A stretch of 64,000 nucleotides of DNA, from assembly GCA_021800805.1 (NCBI GenBank), contig JAJYYR010000004.1, positions 1-64,000 of the forward strand, given 5' to 3'. The position numbers were made by a program, and so were the translations under genes. This DNA comes from a bacterium (GTDB lineage: Bacteria > SZUA-79 > Acidulodesulfobacterales > Acidulodesulfobacteraceae). The notes under the pieces were generated by a model. The model did no database searches and was not told where the DNA came from. It was given only the letters and a program-made list of their open reading frames with translations. Below, one piece after another: positions 25,453 through 34,520 of this stretch (positions are counted from its first letter, which is position 1; the number at the start of each line of letters is the position of its first letter).

Positions 25453-26264
25453 CTTTAAAAATTTTATCGGTTGCAGGATTTGACGGTTCCGGGGGGGCGG
25501 GGATAACTTCCGACGCTAAAATATTTTCTAAATTTAAGGCATTAGGTTTATCCGTCGTTACGGCAATGACCGCCCAAAACCCCGATAATATTTATATGAT
25601 AGAGCCGGTTTCCGAGGCTTTTTTTGCGGCTGAACTAAATGCCGTATTCGATTATTTTTCGGTGGATGCCGTAAAAACCGGTTTAATATTAAATAAAAAC
25701 CAGAGTCTGATATTAGATGGATTTCTAAAAAAACATAATACGAAAACGGTCGTTATCGACCCCGTTTATATTTCTACTTCAGGGAGGAAGTTGACGGAAA
25801 AGTCGGATTATCCCGGCTTTTTGATTCCTTTATTTAAGTATGCAACCGTCATTACTCCCAATATTAAAGAAGCGGAGCTTATTTCCGGGATAAGGATTAA
25901 AGACTTAAGAGAAATGAAACTTGCGGCAAAAATTATAAGAGAAAAAAATACCGGTATTAAAAATATAATAATAAAAGGGTCGCATATTTCCGAAAAATCG
26001 GGCGAAAAAAAAATATTTAACGTCCTGCTCGATTCTAAAAACAAATTTTTTATATCCGAAAGCAAAAAATTAGGTATAGGTAAAGAGATTCATGGAACCG
26101 GATGCGCTTTTTCAGCCTGCCTGACATCTTTGCTCGCTAAAGGGGTTAATATAGAAGATGCTTTTTTAGAAACGGAAAAATTTGTTTCTAAAATTATACG
26201 AAATTTAAAAAAAATACCCGATAATACTCCGGAAAAGGATATATATATTACGGGAAATATATAG
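25449..26264 (+). CDS. thiD: hydroxymethylpyrimidine (phosphate) kinase ThiD
   Basis: Phosphorylates hydroxymethylpyrimidine phosphate to the diphosphate used by ThiE. The chain opens with ILSVAGFDGSGGAGI, has VVTAMTAQNP, VDAVKTGLI, VVIDPVYISTSG, TPNIKEAELISG and the anion-hole GTGCAFSACLTS. The start chosen is the ATG at 25449, which overlaps the polX stop (ATGA) and leads directly into the conserved N-terminus, giving 271 residues; a longer frame from 25356 would add unrelated residues inside polX. It is about 14 kb from thiE-thiC. There are a few ribokinase-fold alternatives (PdxK), but the motifs favour ThiD. Confidence 0.92.
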   Translation: MTLKILSVAGFDGSGGAGITSDAKIFSKFKALGLSVVTAMTAQNPDNIYMIEPVSEAFFAAELNAVFDYFSVDAVKTGLILNKNQSLILDGFLKKHNTKTVVIDPVYISTSGRKLTEKSDYPGFLIPLFKYATVITPNIKEAELISGIRIKDLREMKLAAKIIREKNTGIKNIIIKGSHISEKSGEKKIFNVLLDSKNKFFISESKKLGIGKEIHGTGCAFSACLTSLLAKGVNIEDAFLETEKFVSKIIRNLKKIPDNTPEKDIYITGNI

Positions 26265-26292
26265 ATAATCGGATGAGCTTCGCTGAACTTCG

Positions 26293-26943
26293 TTATTGTA
26301 AGGCGCCCTTCAAAATTTTATTAATTACCGGAAAAGGCTTGTATCCGGTAACTTTTTTATAAAGAATTAGCCCTTGATATATAAACAATGTTGGAGTTCC
26401 ACTCACCTTTGCATTCATACCGGACGACATGTTGCTTTTTATAAGTCTTTTGGCTAATCCGCTTCTCACGCACGATTCTTCTTTTTTCAGGTTTATTATT
26501 CCTTTTGCGCGGGTTTTGAGAAAATAGTATAAGTCTCCAATTGCGCTCCAATCGTTTTGATATTTATAAAGCAGGCTTCTTACCGGCATATATTTTCCTT
26601 GAAAAGCGGCGCAATCGGCATATTCCGCGCCTTTAAAAGCGTATTTATGTATTAGCGTCAGCGGAAAGTCTCTGAATTGAATAAAAATCTTTCCTGTTTT
26701 GACATAATTTGCGGTAATGCCCGGCAGGTCGTTTTCTTCAAATTTTCTACACCAGTAGCATTGAAAGTCGGTATATATAATAATTGTAACCGGCGCATCC
26801 GGATTTCCTATTTGTCTGTCGTTATTTACCGTGCGAACGAAATTGCTATAGGAAACCGCTCCTGCTTTAGGAGTTGCGCAAAAGCCGATTGCGATTATAA
26901 TAACGGCGAAAAAAGCTAAAAAAAGTAATTTTAAATGATTCAT
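26293..26943 (-). CDS. DsbA/DsbG-like exported thioredoxin-fold protein
   Basis: A periplasmic thiol-disulfide protein of about 216 residues. A signal peptide covers the first 30 residues (hydrophobic core LLFLAFFAVIIIAIGF, cleavage near AGA). The redox motif CYWC lies about 62-65 after IYTDFQ, and a cis-Pro segment SGTPTLFIY follows near 190. The start is the ATG at 26943 rather than a GTG six bases upstream, since both give the same signal. A further Cys pair (CAAF and SCVR) could form a structural disulfide. Its tandem neighbours are two rubredoxins, but whether they function together is unknown. Confidence 0.82.
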   Translation of the reverse strand: MNHLKLLFLAFFAVIIIAIGFCATPKAGAVSYSNFVRTVNNDRQIGNPDAPVTIIIYTDFQCYWCRKFEENDLPGITANYVKTGKIFIQFRDFPLTLIHKYAFKGAEYADCAAFQGKYMPVRSLLYKYQNDWSAIGDLYYFLKTRAKGIINLKKEESCVRSGLAKRLIKSNMSSGMNAKVSGTPTLFIYQGLILYKKVTGYKPFPVINKILKGALQ

Positions 26944-26992
26944 AATCACAATATTATCATATAGGTTTATAAAGTCAAGATGATTTCGGCAT

Positions 26993-27181
26993 TTATCCGG
27001 TAAAATGTTGAAAATGGGTTTTATCCGCTCCGCATACGGGGCATACCCAGTCGTCGGGTAATTTTTCGAAAGGCGTCCCCGCCTCTATGCCTCCTATAGA
27101 ATCTCCCACCTCGGGATCATAAATATAGCCGCAAACATCGCATTGATATTTAGGTAGAGCAAGTTCCTCCGTTCCAGCCAT
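26993..27181 (-). CDS. rubredoxin
   Basis: A 62-residue electron carrier with an Fe(SCys)4 site. The two metal loops are [16 protein letters not shown] and [15 protein letters not shown]. Rubredoxins pass electrons in oxygen or superoxide detoxification, or to other reductases, in anaerobes. A ribosome binding site (GGAG) precedes the ATG. It is followed on the same strand by the DsbA-like gene, and a second rubredoxin-like gene lies upstream. Confidence 0.95.
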   Translation of the reverse strand: MAGTEELALPKYQCDVCGYIYDPEVGDSIGGIEAGTPFEKLPDDWVCPVCGADKTHFQHFTG

Positions 27182-27213
27182 TTAACTTCTCCTTAGCTTA
27201 TTATGTTTTTAAT

Positions 27214-27420
27214 TTAAATTTTTTTAAAATGAGTTTTGTCTAATTTGCAAATAGGACACAACCAATCGTCCGGTATATCTTCAAAAGGAGTTCCCGGCGG
27301 TATTCCGCCTTCGGGGTCGCCTTTTGCGGGGTCATAAATATACGGACACGCTTCGCATAAGAATTTATCTTTATCCGCTTTATCCGCATTTGTTTCGATA
27401 TTTTTATTTTCGGTATCCAT
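27214..27420 (-). CDS. second rubredoxin
   Basis: A 68-residue rubredoxin with [18 protein letters not shown] and [15 protein letters not shown]. It has an N-terminal charged extension of about 18 residues. The first loop has Pro in place of the usual Gly after the second Cys (CEACPY), and the second loop has Lys (CPICK), so its redox potential may differ from its neighbour's. The four cysteines are intact. It is transcribed just upstream of the other rubredoxin with a gap of 32 bases. Confidence 0.92.
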   Translation of the reverse strand: MDTENKNIETNADKADKDKFLCEACPYIYDPAKGDPEGGIPPGTPFEDIPDDWLCPICKLDKTHFKKI

Positions 27421-27561
27421 GATTAATTTTTTCTCCTTATTTAATTATATCAAATTTATTATTTTTTTAAAGTGGTTTAACTGATATAATTGAATAAATA
27501 AATTTTAAATTAAAATTAAATATAAAGAATATCAAGAAAATAAAAGGGGAAATAGAGCCGG

Positions 27562-29538
27562 ATGGATGTATTTAAAAAAAGCCTTGTTTCATTTATCGAA
27601 GCGGTAATTAAAGAAAAAAAAAATATAGATATTCCGAACGATGAAACGGAAAAACTAATAAAAAATCCCCCCGACGCTTCTTTCGGCGATTATTCTATTG
27701 CTTCTTATTATCTTGCGGGATACGGTTTTAAGGGAAAGCCTGAAGAGATTGCGGAGGAAATTTTTAATATTTTAGAGCCTAATTTTGAAAGAATCGGAGA
27801 TCTTTTCAATAAAATAGAAATAAAAGGGGCTTACGTTAATTTTTTCTTAAATAAAGCGCAGTTTGCTTTGCATATTATACAAGATGCTTACGATTCGGGC
27901 GGGGATTACGGAAAAGGCTTTCCGGAAAAACCGCTGAAAGTGATAATAGATTTTTCCTCGCCCAATATCGCAAAGCCTTTCGGAGTGGGACATCTGCGTT
28001 CAACCGTTATAGGAATGAGCCTGTCTAAAATTTATGAATTTTGCGGTCATAATGTTATCAAAATAAATTATCTCGGAGATTTCGGGACGCAGTTCGGCAA
28101 ACTCATAACCGCCTTCTGCCGTTATTATGACGATATCGATTTCAAAGAATTTGAAGTAAATCCGGTAAAGGTTTTATATAATCTTTACGTTAAAATACAT
28201 AAGGAAGCTGAAGAACATACTTCTATCGAGGAAGATGCAAGAAATAATTTTAAAGAATTAGAAGAAGGTTTAGTATTGAATAATGCCGGAAGATTGGAAG
28301 ACAGGCTTTCGTTTATTAAAGACGGGTATCCGGAAGATGTTTTAGGAGTCGCGCTTGATATGGGCGCGCTGAGTAACGCAGGGAATGATCTGAAGCTTAC
28401 CGTAGAAAATAAATCTCGTTTTTGCGGTTCCGCCGATGGAAAAATAATATTGTGGAAAATTTTTAGAAACCTTAGTAAGCAAGAGTTTGAAAGAATTTAT
28501 GAATTAATAGGTATAAAATTCGACCGTTACGAAGGCGAAGCCGAAAGCGCAGTGTTTTCTAACGAGATAGTTAAAATTTTGCTCGAAAGCGGAATTGCGG
28601 AAGTCAGCGAAGGTGCGGTAATAGTTAGAATTGAAGGCGTCAAAGCCCCTGCGTTGATTGCGAAGAGCGACGGAACATCCCTTTATCTTTCAAGGGATAT
28701 AGTTACGGCAATTTTGAGAATGGCAAAATATAATTTCGATAAAATGATTTACGTCGTCGGCTCCGAACAGTCGCTTCATTTTAACCAACTTTTCGGCGTC
28801 TTCGGCATACTTAAGAAAAACCTGAATAAAATAAACGATAATTCAAATTTTAAACATTATATCTCCCTTATAAACGGCAGACTTATTCATGTTAAATTTG
28901 GAAGAATCATAGGGATGTCCACACGGAAAGGCAATTTAATATTTTTGGAGGATTATATAGAAGAAGCGCGCCTTAAGGCTGAAGAAAAGCTGCTCCTCGA
29001 CAATAAAATTACCGAAGCGGACAAAGACGAGACATCTTTAAAAGTAGGTATCGGAGCGGTCATATTTAACGATTTAAAAACAAGGCGGACTACCGACGTA
29101 AATTTTAACTGGGACAACGTTTTATCTTTTGAAGGGCAGACCGGGCCCTATCTTCAATATACCGTTTCGAGGATAAACAGTCTTGTATCTAAACTTGAGC
29201 CTAAATCTGAATCCGGCTCGTTAAATTTAAACGGCAAAGTTTCTAATTCTTTATTTTCGGAGAAAGACGCAGACTTTAACGATATTTTCTTAATAGCAAA
29301 ACAAATCTCCCGTTTCAAAGACGCCCTTAACGAAGCTATGGAACAGAATGAGCCTTCCGTTTTAAGTTCTTATGCTCTGGAACTTGCTTCGTTGTTTAAC
29401 AAATATTATCAAAATTACAGACTCATCGGAAACGATCCAAGCTACATAAAACCGCGTATTTTTATGTTGTCGACTGTAAGAAACGTATTAACCGCGGTTT
29501 TAAATTTACTGTGTATTCCGGTTCTCGAAAGGATGTGA
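27562..29538 (+). CDS. argS: arginyl-tRNA synthetase
   Basis: Charges tRNA-Arg with arginine. The class I signature is present as SSPNIAKPFGVGHLRSTVIG (a HIGH-type motif), and MSTRKGN lies at the KMSKS position. The N-terminal tRNA-binding domain is at 1-110 and the C-terminal anticodon-binding domain at about 530-658, with GQTGPYLQYT before it. At 658 residues it is longer than most ArgS proteins (about 550-600), because of an insertion around residues 215-270. A possible TATAAT box lies at 27485-27490 upstream. The 3' end is close to the ABC ATPase gene. Confidence 0.95.
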   Translation: MDVFKKSLVSFIEAVIKEKKNIDIPNDETEKLIKNPPDASFGDYSIASYYLAGYGFKGKPEEIAEEIFNILEPNFERIGDLFNKIEIKGAYVNFFLNKAQFALHIIQDAYDSGGDYGKGFPEKPLKVIIDFSSPNIAKPFGVGHLRSTVIGMSLSKIYEFCGHNVIKINYLGDFGTQFGKLITAFCRYYDDIDFKEFEVNPVKVLYNLYVKIHKEAEEHTSIEEDARNNFKELEEGLVLNNAGRLEDRLSFIKDGYPEDVLGVALDMGALSNAGNDLKLTVENKSRFCGSADGKIILWKIFRNLSKQEFERIYELIGIKFDRYEGEAESAVFSNEIVKILLESGIAEVSEGAVIVRIEGVKAPALIAKSDGTSLYLSRDIVTAILRMAKYNFDKMIYVVGSEQSLHFNQLFGVFGILKKNLNKINDNSNFKHYISLINGRLIHVKFGRIIGMSTRKGNLIFLEDYIEEARLKAEEKLLLDNKITEADKDETSLKVGIGAVIFNDLKTRRTTDVNFNWDNVLSFEGQTGPYLQYTVSRINSLVSKLEPKSESGSLNLNGKVSNSLFSEKDADFNDIFLIAKQISRFKDALNEAMEQNEPSVLSSYALELASLFNKYYQNYRLIGNDPSYIKPRIFMLSTVRNVLTAVLNLLCIPVLERM

Positions 29539-29543
29539 CGCTT

Positions 29544-30539
29544 ATGGGCCTCGAGATAAAAAATCTAACCGTAGAATTGCGAACGGATAAGCATAACCCT
29601 ATTAACGTAGTTGATTCTTTATCTTTAACCGTAGATGAAGGAGAGATTGTTTCGTTAGTGGGCGAGTCCGGCAGCGGTAAATCTTTTCTGGGATTGTCAA
29701 TTTTAAGGCTAAATCCGCCGCGTATTTCAAAAATTATTTCCGGCGAGATTAAAATAAAATGCAAATCCCATGGTAATGAAGGTAATGCAATAGACATTAC
29801 CAAACTTGGGCAGGAAGAACTTATAGGAGTCAGAGGCAGGTTAGTATCTATGATATTTCAGGATCCTAACACGTCTTTAAATCCGGTTATGAAAATAGGA
29901 GAACAGATAACGGAAGCCATACTCGCCCATAAAAAAGTTTCTAAAAAAGAAGCGAAAGATGTTGCCGTTTCGTATTTAGATTTAATGAACATAGACGGAA
30001 AATCGAGATTTGGTTCTTATCCGTACGAGTTATCGGGCGGAATGAGACAGAGGGTTATGATTGCAATGGCTATGGTTTTAAATCCTTGTTTTTTGATAGC
30101 CGACGAGCCCACTACCGCTTTAGACGTTACGACTTCCCTTCAGGTTTTAAAACTTATAGAAGGTATAAGAGAAAAATCTAATATAGGAGTTATTTTTATA
30201 ACACACGATTTGACCGTCGCAAGAAGCATATCCGACAGGACTTACGTATTTTATGCAGGGCAGGTAATGGAATCTGGAAATACGGTGGATTTGATAAATA
30301 ATCCGGCTCATCCCTACTCCGTTTCTTTAATTAAAAGTATTCCGTCTTTATCTGCGGATTATGTCCCGAAGCAAAAGCTTTTCACTATACCCGGTTTTCT
30401 TACGAAAGACGATTTTAGCAAAGGAAAATGCAGGTTTTACTCCAGATGCTTTAAAAGAAACGAAGATTGCTTGAAAGATATACCGCTTTTCAGTTTTGAA
30501 GGCGGAAGGGACGTCAGATGCATAAAGGTAAAAATATGA
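29544..30539 (+). CDS. oligopeptide/dipeptide ABC transporter ATPase (OppD/DppD-like)
   Basis: Energises import of peptides or nickel-type substrates. It has Walker A GESGSGKS, the ABC signature LSGGMRQR, Walker B LIADEPTTALD and the OppD/DppD C-terminal CRFYSRC..C segment that closes the family. The start chosen is the ATG at 29544 (331 residues), preceded by AAAGGA; an upstream frame from 29511 would overlap argS. It overlaps the next ATPase gene by four bases. The matching permeases and binding protein are not in the window. Confidence 0.9.
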   Translation: MGLEIKNLTVELRTDKHNPINVVDSLSLTVDEGEIVSLVGESGSGKSFLGLSILRLNPPRISKIISGEIKIKCKSHGNEGNAIDITKLGQEELIGVRGRLVSMIFQDPNTSLNPVMKIGEQITEAILAHKKVSKKEAKDVAVSYLDLMNIDGKSRFGSYPYELSGGMRQRVMIAMAMVLNPCFLIADEPTTALDVTTSLQVLKLIEGIREKSNIGVIFITHDLTVARSISDRTYVFYAGQVMESGNTVDLINNPAHPYSVSLIKSIPSLSADYVPKQKLFTIPGFLTKDDFSKGKCRFYSRCFKRNEDCLKDIPLFSFEGGRDVRCIKVKI

Positions 30540-31348
30540 GCGAAAATATAATTTTATCGGTTTCGGATCTTTCCAAACACTATAAATATTATAAAACTTT
30601 ATTCGATATTAAAAAAAACGTAATTAAAGCCGTTGACGGCGTATCTTTTGACGTTTTTAAAAATGAAATATTTGCTGTAGTAGGGGAAACCGGATGCGGC
30701 AAATCCACTCTTTCAAAGTTAATTTTGGGACTGACGGAAAAAACATCCGGTAAAATATATTTTGAAGGCGAGCTCCTTGATTATAGCAATAAAAAGAAGA
30801 ATTTCAGAAAAAAAATTCAAATACTTTTTCAGGACCCTTACTCCTCGCTTAATCCCAAAAAAAAGATTTATAAAATAATTTCTTACCCTGCGGTTAAGAA
30901 CGGCGTTATAAAAAATAGGCATAAAGACAGAATGGATTTTGCGGCGGAACAGCTTAAAACAGTAGGATTGCCCGAAAGCACGGCTTCCGATTATCCGCAT
31001 ATGCTCTCGGGGGGACAAAGGCAGAGGGTCGGAATAGCCAGATGTTTATCCGTTCAGCCCGAACTTCTTATTTTAGACGAACCCGTTTCTGCTTTGGATG
31101 TTTCTATATCTGCTCAGATTTTAAATCTTTTAATGGACTTGCAGAAGAAAAACGGGATGAGTTATATATTTATAACGCATGATTTGAAATTAGTCAAACA
31201 TCTTGCCGACAGAGTTTGCGTAATGTACGGCGGAAAAATAACGGAGATTGCTAAAACGGAAGATTTTTTTAATGCGCCTATTCATCCATATTCAAAAACT
31301 CTTATAGAATCTATGGCGTCTATGTCTTTTACTCGTCCGAATCTTTAA
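30536..31348 (+). CDS. oligopeptide/dipeptide ABC transporter ATPase (OppF/DppF-like)
   Basis: Second ATPase of the heterodimeric pair. It has Walker A GETGCGKS, signature LSGGQRQR and Walker B LILDEPVSALD. The start is the ATG at 30536, which overlaps the OppD stop (ATGA) and has AAAGGT upstream, giving 270 residues. The FQDPYSSLNPKK Q-loop block is typical of this family. The usual C-terminal Cys cluster is absent, so it is shorter than most OppF proteins, and its end runs into the opposite-strand DksA-type gene by 20 bases. Confidence 0.9.
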   Translation: MSENIILSVSDLSKHYKYYKTLFDIKKNVIKAVDGVSFDVFKNEIFAVVGETGCGKSTLSKLILGLTEKTSGKIYFEGELLDYSNKKKNFRKKIQILFQDPYSSLNPKKKIYKIISYPAVKNGVIKNRHKDRMDFAAEQLKTVGLPESTASDYPHMLSGGQRQRVGIARCLSVQPELLILDEPVSALDVSISAQILNLLMDLQKKNGMSYIFITHDLKLVKHLADRVCVMYGGKITEIAKTEDFFNAPIHPYSKTLIESMASMSFTRPNL

Positions 31349-31808
31349 ACGTTTCGTCGCCTTCCATTAAAGAAAGCGTGTTTAAATGGTCTATATAGTC
31401 TTCGCTCATCTGTTTCTTTTCTTCCTCTTCCGCTTTCGACTGGCAATTAATGCATAAGTTGGAATACGGAATTATTTTAAGCCTTTTTTTTGAAATAGGT
31501 TCGCCGCATTCGTCGCAAACCCCGTATGTGCCTTCTTTTATTTTTAGAAGAGCGTTATCGATTTCCCTGACCTTTTTTCTTTCTCTGTCTCCAAGCATAT
31601 ACGACAGTTCGCGGTCTCTTTCGCTTGAAGCTATGTCGTAATTATCCCCGCGGTATTCAGTCGAGTCTTTTGACGAACCTTCTTTTATGCCTGCATCTAT
31701 CTCCTTAAAAATGTCTTTTTTCATTTTAATCAATGTTTCCTTGGCAGATTCTATTTCCGCAGGAGAAAATGTTTGTTCGTCGTTATTTTCTTTATTTTTA
31801 TTTTTCAT
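31329..31808 (-). CDS. DksA/TraR-type C4 zinc-finger protein
   Basis: A 159-residue regulator related to DksA, which binds the RNA polymerase secondary channel. A coiled-coil N-terminal part (about 20-85) is followed by the C4 zinc finger CDECGEPISKKRLKIIPYSN and CINCQ. The acidic tip DPA/DLA motif of E. coli DksA cannot be clearly aligned, so it may be one of the YocK/TraR-like relatives with a different role. The tail is acidic. It converges with the OppF-like gene. Confidence 0.87.
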   Translation of the reverse strand: MKNKNKENNDEQTFSPAEIESAKETLIKMKKDIFKEIDAGIKEGSSKDSTEYRGDNYDIASSERDRELSYMLGDRERKKVREIDNALLKIKEGTYGVCDECGEPISKKRLKIIPYSNLCINCQSKAEEEEKKQMSEDYIDHLNTLSLMEGDETFKDSDE

Positions 31809-31929
31809 TATTCAACCCCCTAAATATAAATAGATATAAATTTATATAATTTATTAAACTTGTCTTTTTAAAAATTTTTGAATAGTATATATTTAATTAG
31901 ATTTAAAAGCAAGATTAAAAGTTAGCCGA

Positions 31930-31937
31930 GGGGGGGG
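31930..31937. repeat. G8 homopolymer in the dGTPase ribosome binding region
   Basis: Eight consecutive G bases lie 8 bases upstream of the ATG at 31946. Slippage here would alter the spacing and strength of the ribosome binding site. Confidence 0.8.
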
Positions 31938-31945
31938 ATATTTTA

Positions 31946-33394
31946 ATGAATAAAGAAAGAGTTTTCGATTACGGATATGCGGGTAAGGAAAAAAAAGAAA
32001 AAGGAGTCAGGACGCCTTTTCAAATAGACAGGGACAGAATAATACATTCCAGCGCTTTCAGGAGAATGAGAAATAAAACTCAGGTTTTCGGAGTTTTTAC
32101 GTTGGATTATTACAGGACAAGGCTTACTCATTCTCTTGAAGTATCACAGATAGCAAGGGCAATAACGTCGATTTTAAACAAAAAATACGGTTTAAACATA
32201 GACGCAGACTTAGTCGAAGCAGTTTCTTTAGCGCACGATATAGGACATCCGCCGTTCGGGCATCTGGGAGAGTCCATTATAAACGAAGAACTTAAGAAGG
32301 CGACCGGCGGAAAATTCGGATTTGAAGCAAACGCCCAGAATATAAGAATACTTAATTTCTTGGAAAAAAAGTTTTATGATTCAAAAAACAATAAAATATA
32401 CGGGATTAATCCGTCGATGAAGACTATAGACGGAATTTTAAAATATAAGATCCCTTATTCGTTGTCCGATAAAAATAAACGATTTATATACGATAACGAT
32501 ATATTCATTCTCGAGAAACTTCACGGAAAAGATTTTATAAATTATTTAAAGAAATATTCTATATTTTTAAACGACGCGAAAAATAAAGAAACAAAAGAGA
32601 TTTTTTTTGAATTCTCGAGATGCATTGAGTGTCAAATATTAAACGCCGCCGACGATATAGCTTACGCTACGCACGATATAGAAGACGGAGTAGAGTCTAA
32701 GCTTATAGACATAAGCGGACATTTCAAGGTAAATAAATATCTAAAAGAAAGCGGACTCTTCGGAAAGGATGCCGTTAATAAAATATCGGCGCAGGTAGAT
32801 AATTTCTTTTTTAATCTCAGGGATATATTTAAGATTTCCGAAAGTAAAGAATCGGGGTTAATACCCGATGCGGACGGGTATGACAAATCCATGCGGCACA
32901 TAAAAGTCAAAACCGATTTGAAAGAATTTTTTTCCAATTATATTTCCAAATTTATTTTAAATATAGATTTGGAAGAAAGACGCAGCGGTATCGCAAAGCA
33001 AAAGAGAAGCAATTTAATCTTAGATATTCCGATAGATTTAAATGACGATTCCTATAAATACAGTCTTATATGGAAAAACGGGGTAAATTTAGAAATCAAC
33101 GCTCTTAAACAGATTTCTTATAGGCTTGTTATGGAAAACAGGGAAATATTATTAAACAGGTATAAAGCCGAAAATATTATAAGAAAACTTTTTTCCGTTT
33201 TTTCCGACGCCGACAATATCAAACTTTATCCCGACGACTTTCAAGAGCTTTACGAGTTTGGATTTTACGACGGTTTCGGGTTTAAGGTAATGTGTGCGGA
33301 CTATATCGGCGGCATGACGGATATGTATGCGATGAAGCTGTATTCGTCGCTGTTCGATGCGAGAAATTTTTCGGATACCTCCTCGCATGCTTAA
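31946..33394 (+). CDS. dgt: dGTP triphosphohydrolase-like HD protein
   Basis: Hydrolyses dGTP (and, in related enzymes, other dNTPs) to nucleoside plus triphosphate. The HD metal site is seen as TRLTHSLEVSQIAR, HDIGHPPFGHLGE and the later DDIAYATHDIED. The N-terminal DRDRIIHSSAFRRM block is the standard dGTPase start. At 482 residues it is the long form. It is a lone plus-strand gene between two minus-strand genes; its ribosome binding site is a run of eight G. Confidence 0.92.
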   Translation: MNKERVFDYGYAGKEKKEKGVRTPFQIDRDRIIHSSAFRRMRNKTQVFGVFTLDYYRTRLTHSLEVSQIARAITSILNKKYGLNIDADLVEAVSLAHDIGHPPFGHLGESIINEELKKATGGKFGFEANAQNIRILNFLEKKFYDSKNNKIYGINPSMKTIDGILKYKIPYSLSDKNKRFIYDNDIFILEKLHGKDFINYLKKYSIFLNDAKNKETKEIFFEFSRCIECQILNAADDIAYATHDIEDGVESKLIDISGHFKVNKYLKESGLFGKDAVNKISAQVDNFFFNLRDIFKISESKESGLIPDADGYDKSMRHIKVKTDLKEFFSNYISKFILNIDLEERRSGIAKQKRSNLILDIPIDLNDDSYKYSLIWKNGVNLEINALKQISYRLVMENREILLNRYKAENIIRKLFSVFSDADNIKLYPDDFQELYEFGFYDGFGFKVMCADYIGGMTDMYAMKLYSSLFDARNFSDTSSHA

Positions 33395-33396
33395 AA

Positions 33397-33978
33397 TTAT
33401 TTAAACAAGCTGTTTTCAATTATTTCACAGATAATATGCGCTATTAAAATGTGATTCTCCTGAATCCTCGGGGTATCTTCGGATGGAATTTTAATAAGGA
33501 GTTCGCACATCGACGGTTCCGCCATTTTTCCGCCGTTTCCGCCCGTAAAACCAATTATTTTCATACCGATATTTTTTGCGGTATGTATCGCCGATAAAAT
33601 ATTTTTAGAGTTCCCTGAAGTCGATATCCCCCAGAAGACGTCGCCTTTTCTTGCGTTTGCTTCTAACTGACGTGAAAAAACCGTCGAAAAATCGTAATCG
33701 TTTGCTATCGCCGTAAGATTCGACGTGTTTACCGTTAGACTTTCGGCGGCAAGCGCCTTCCTCTCCTTGTAAAACCTAGAAACAAGCTCTGCCGCGATAT
33801 GCTGGGCGTCCGCCGCAGATCCGCCGTTACCGGCTATAAAAACCTTTCCGCCGTTATCGTATGCCGAAATAACGGTTTTCGATATTTCTTCCACGGTTTT
33901 TAAAATTTCATTATCGTTAGACGTTAGGTTTAACAGGGCTTTTGCTTCGGCAAATCTTTTTCCTATTATATTTTTCAT
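33397..33978 (-). CDS. gmhA: phosphoheptose isomerase GmhA
   Basis: Converts sedoheptulose 7-phosphate to D-glycero-D-manno-heptose 7-phosphate for the lipopolysaccharide inner core. The SIS fold shows GNGGSAADAQHIAAELVSRF, STSGNSKNI, GFTGGNGGKMAEPSMCELLI and the C-terminal RIQENHILIAHIICEIIE with the catalytic His. At 193 residues the length is normal. DiaA-type SIS proteins are the main alternative, but the ENHILIAH segment favours GmhA. It is the last gene of the purine-type run on this strand. Confidence 0.88.
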   Translation of the reverse strand: MKNIIGKRFAEAKALLNLTSNDNEILKTVEEISKTVISAYDNGGKVFIAGNGGSAADAQHIAAELVSRFYKERKALAAESLTVNTSNLTAIANDYDFSTVFSRQLEANARKGDVFWGISTSGNSKNILSAIHTAKNIGMKIIGFTGGNGGKMAEPSMCELLIKIPSEDTPRIQENHILIAHIICEIIENSLFK

Positions 33979-33994
33979 TTTAAAACGTCTCCTT

Positions 33995-34486
33995 TCAACT
34001 ATCTTTATTCAGTTCTTTATCGGCTTTAATTACCGAGTCCGCCATTTCTTTTCTGTATTGTTTTAGTTTTTCGGTCATAGCCTTGTCGGTCAAGGCTAAA
34101 ATAGATACGGCTAAAAGAGCGGCATTAACGCATCCGCTTTTACCTATTGCCGTCGTTGCGACGGGTATTCCTCCGGGCATCTGGACGATGGACATAAGAC
34201 TGTCTAATCCATTAAGGGCGGAAGCGTTAAGCGGAACGCCTATTACCGGAAGAATAGTCATTGCCGCGATAACGCCGGGGAGATGGGCGCTCATACCTGC
34301 GGCGGCGATTATTATCTTTACGCCTTTTTTCTCAGCCGATTCGACGATTTCGATGGTCCTTTTCAAAGTTCTGTGAGCGGACGAAATATGCAGTTCATAA
34401 GAAATTCCGAATTTTTTGAGCGTTTGAACCGCGCCGTCTATATCTTCCAAATCGTTTTTAGAGCCCGTTAAGATTAAAACGTCCAT
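33995..34486 (-). CDS. purE: N5-CAIR mutase PurE
   Basis: Moves the carboxyl group in N5-carboxyaminoimidazole ribotide to carbon 4 in purine synthesis. The class I motifs are LTGSKNDLEDI (phosphate loop), SAHRTLKRT and AAGMSAHLPGVIAAMTILPV, followed by GIPVATTAIG. At 163 residues it is the bacterial class I form that works with PurK; purK is not in the window. It lies 16 bases upstream of gmhA and 34 bases after mtnP. Confidence 0.95.
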   Translation of the reverse strand: MDVLILTGSKNDLEDIDGAVQTLKKFGISYELHISSAHRTLKRTIEIVESAEKKGVKIIIAAAGMSAHLPGVIAAMTILPVIGVPLNASALNGLDSLMSIVQMPGGIPVATTAIGKSGCVNAALLAVSILALTDKAMTEKLKQYRKEMADSVIKADKELNKDS

Positions 34487-34520
34487 ATTTTTTGTTTCCT
34501 CCGTTTTATTTGCGGTTGTA

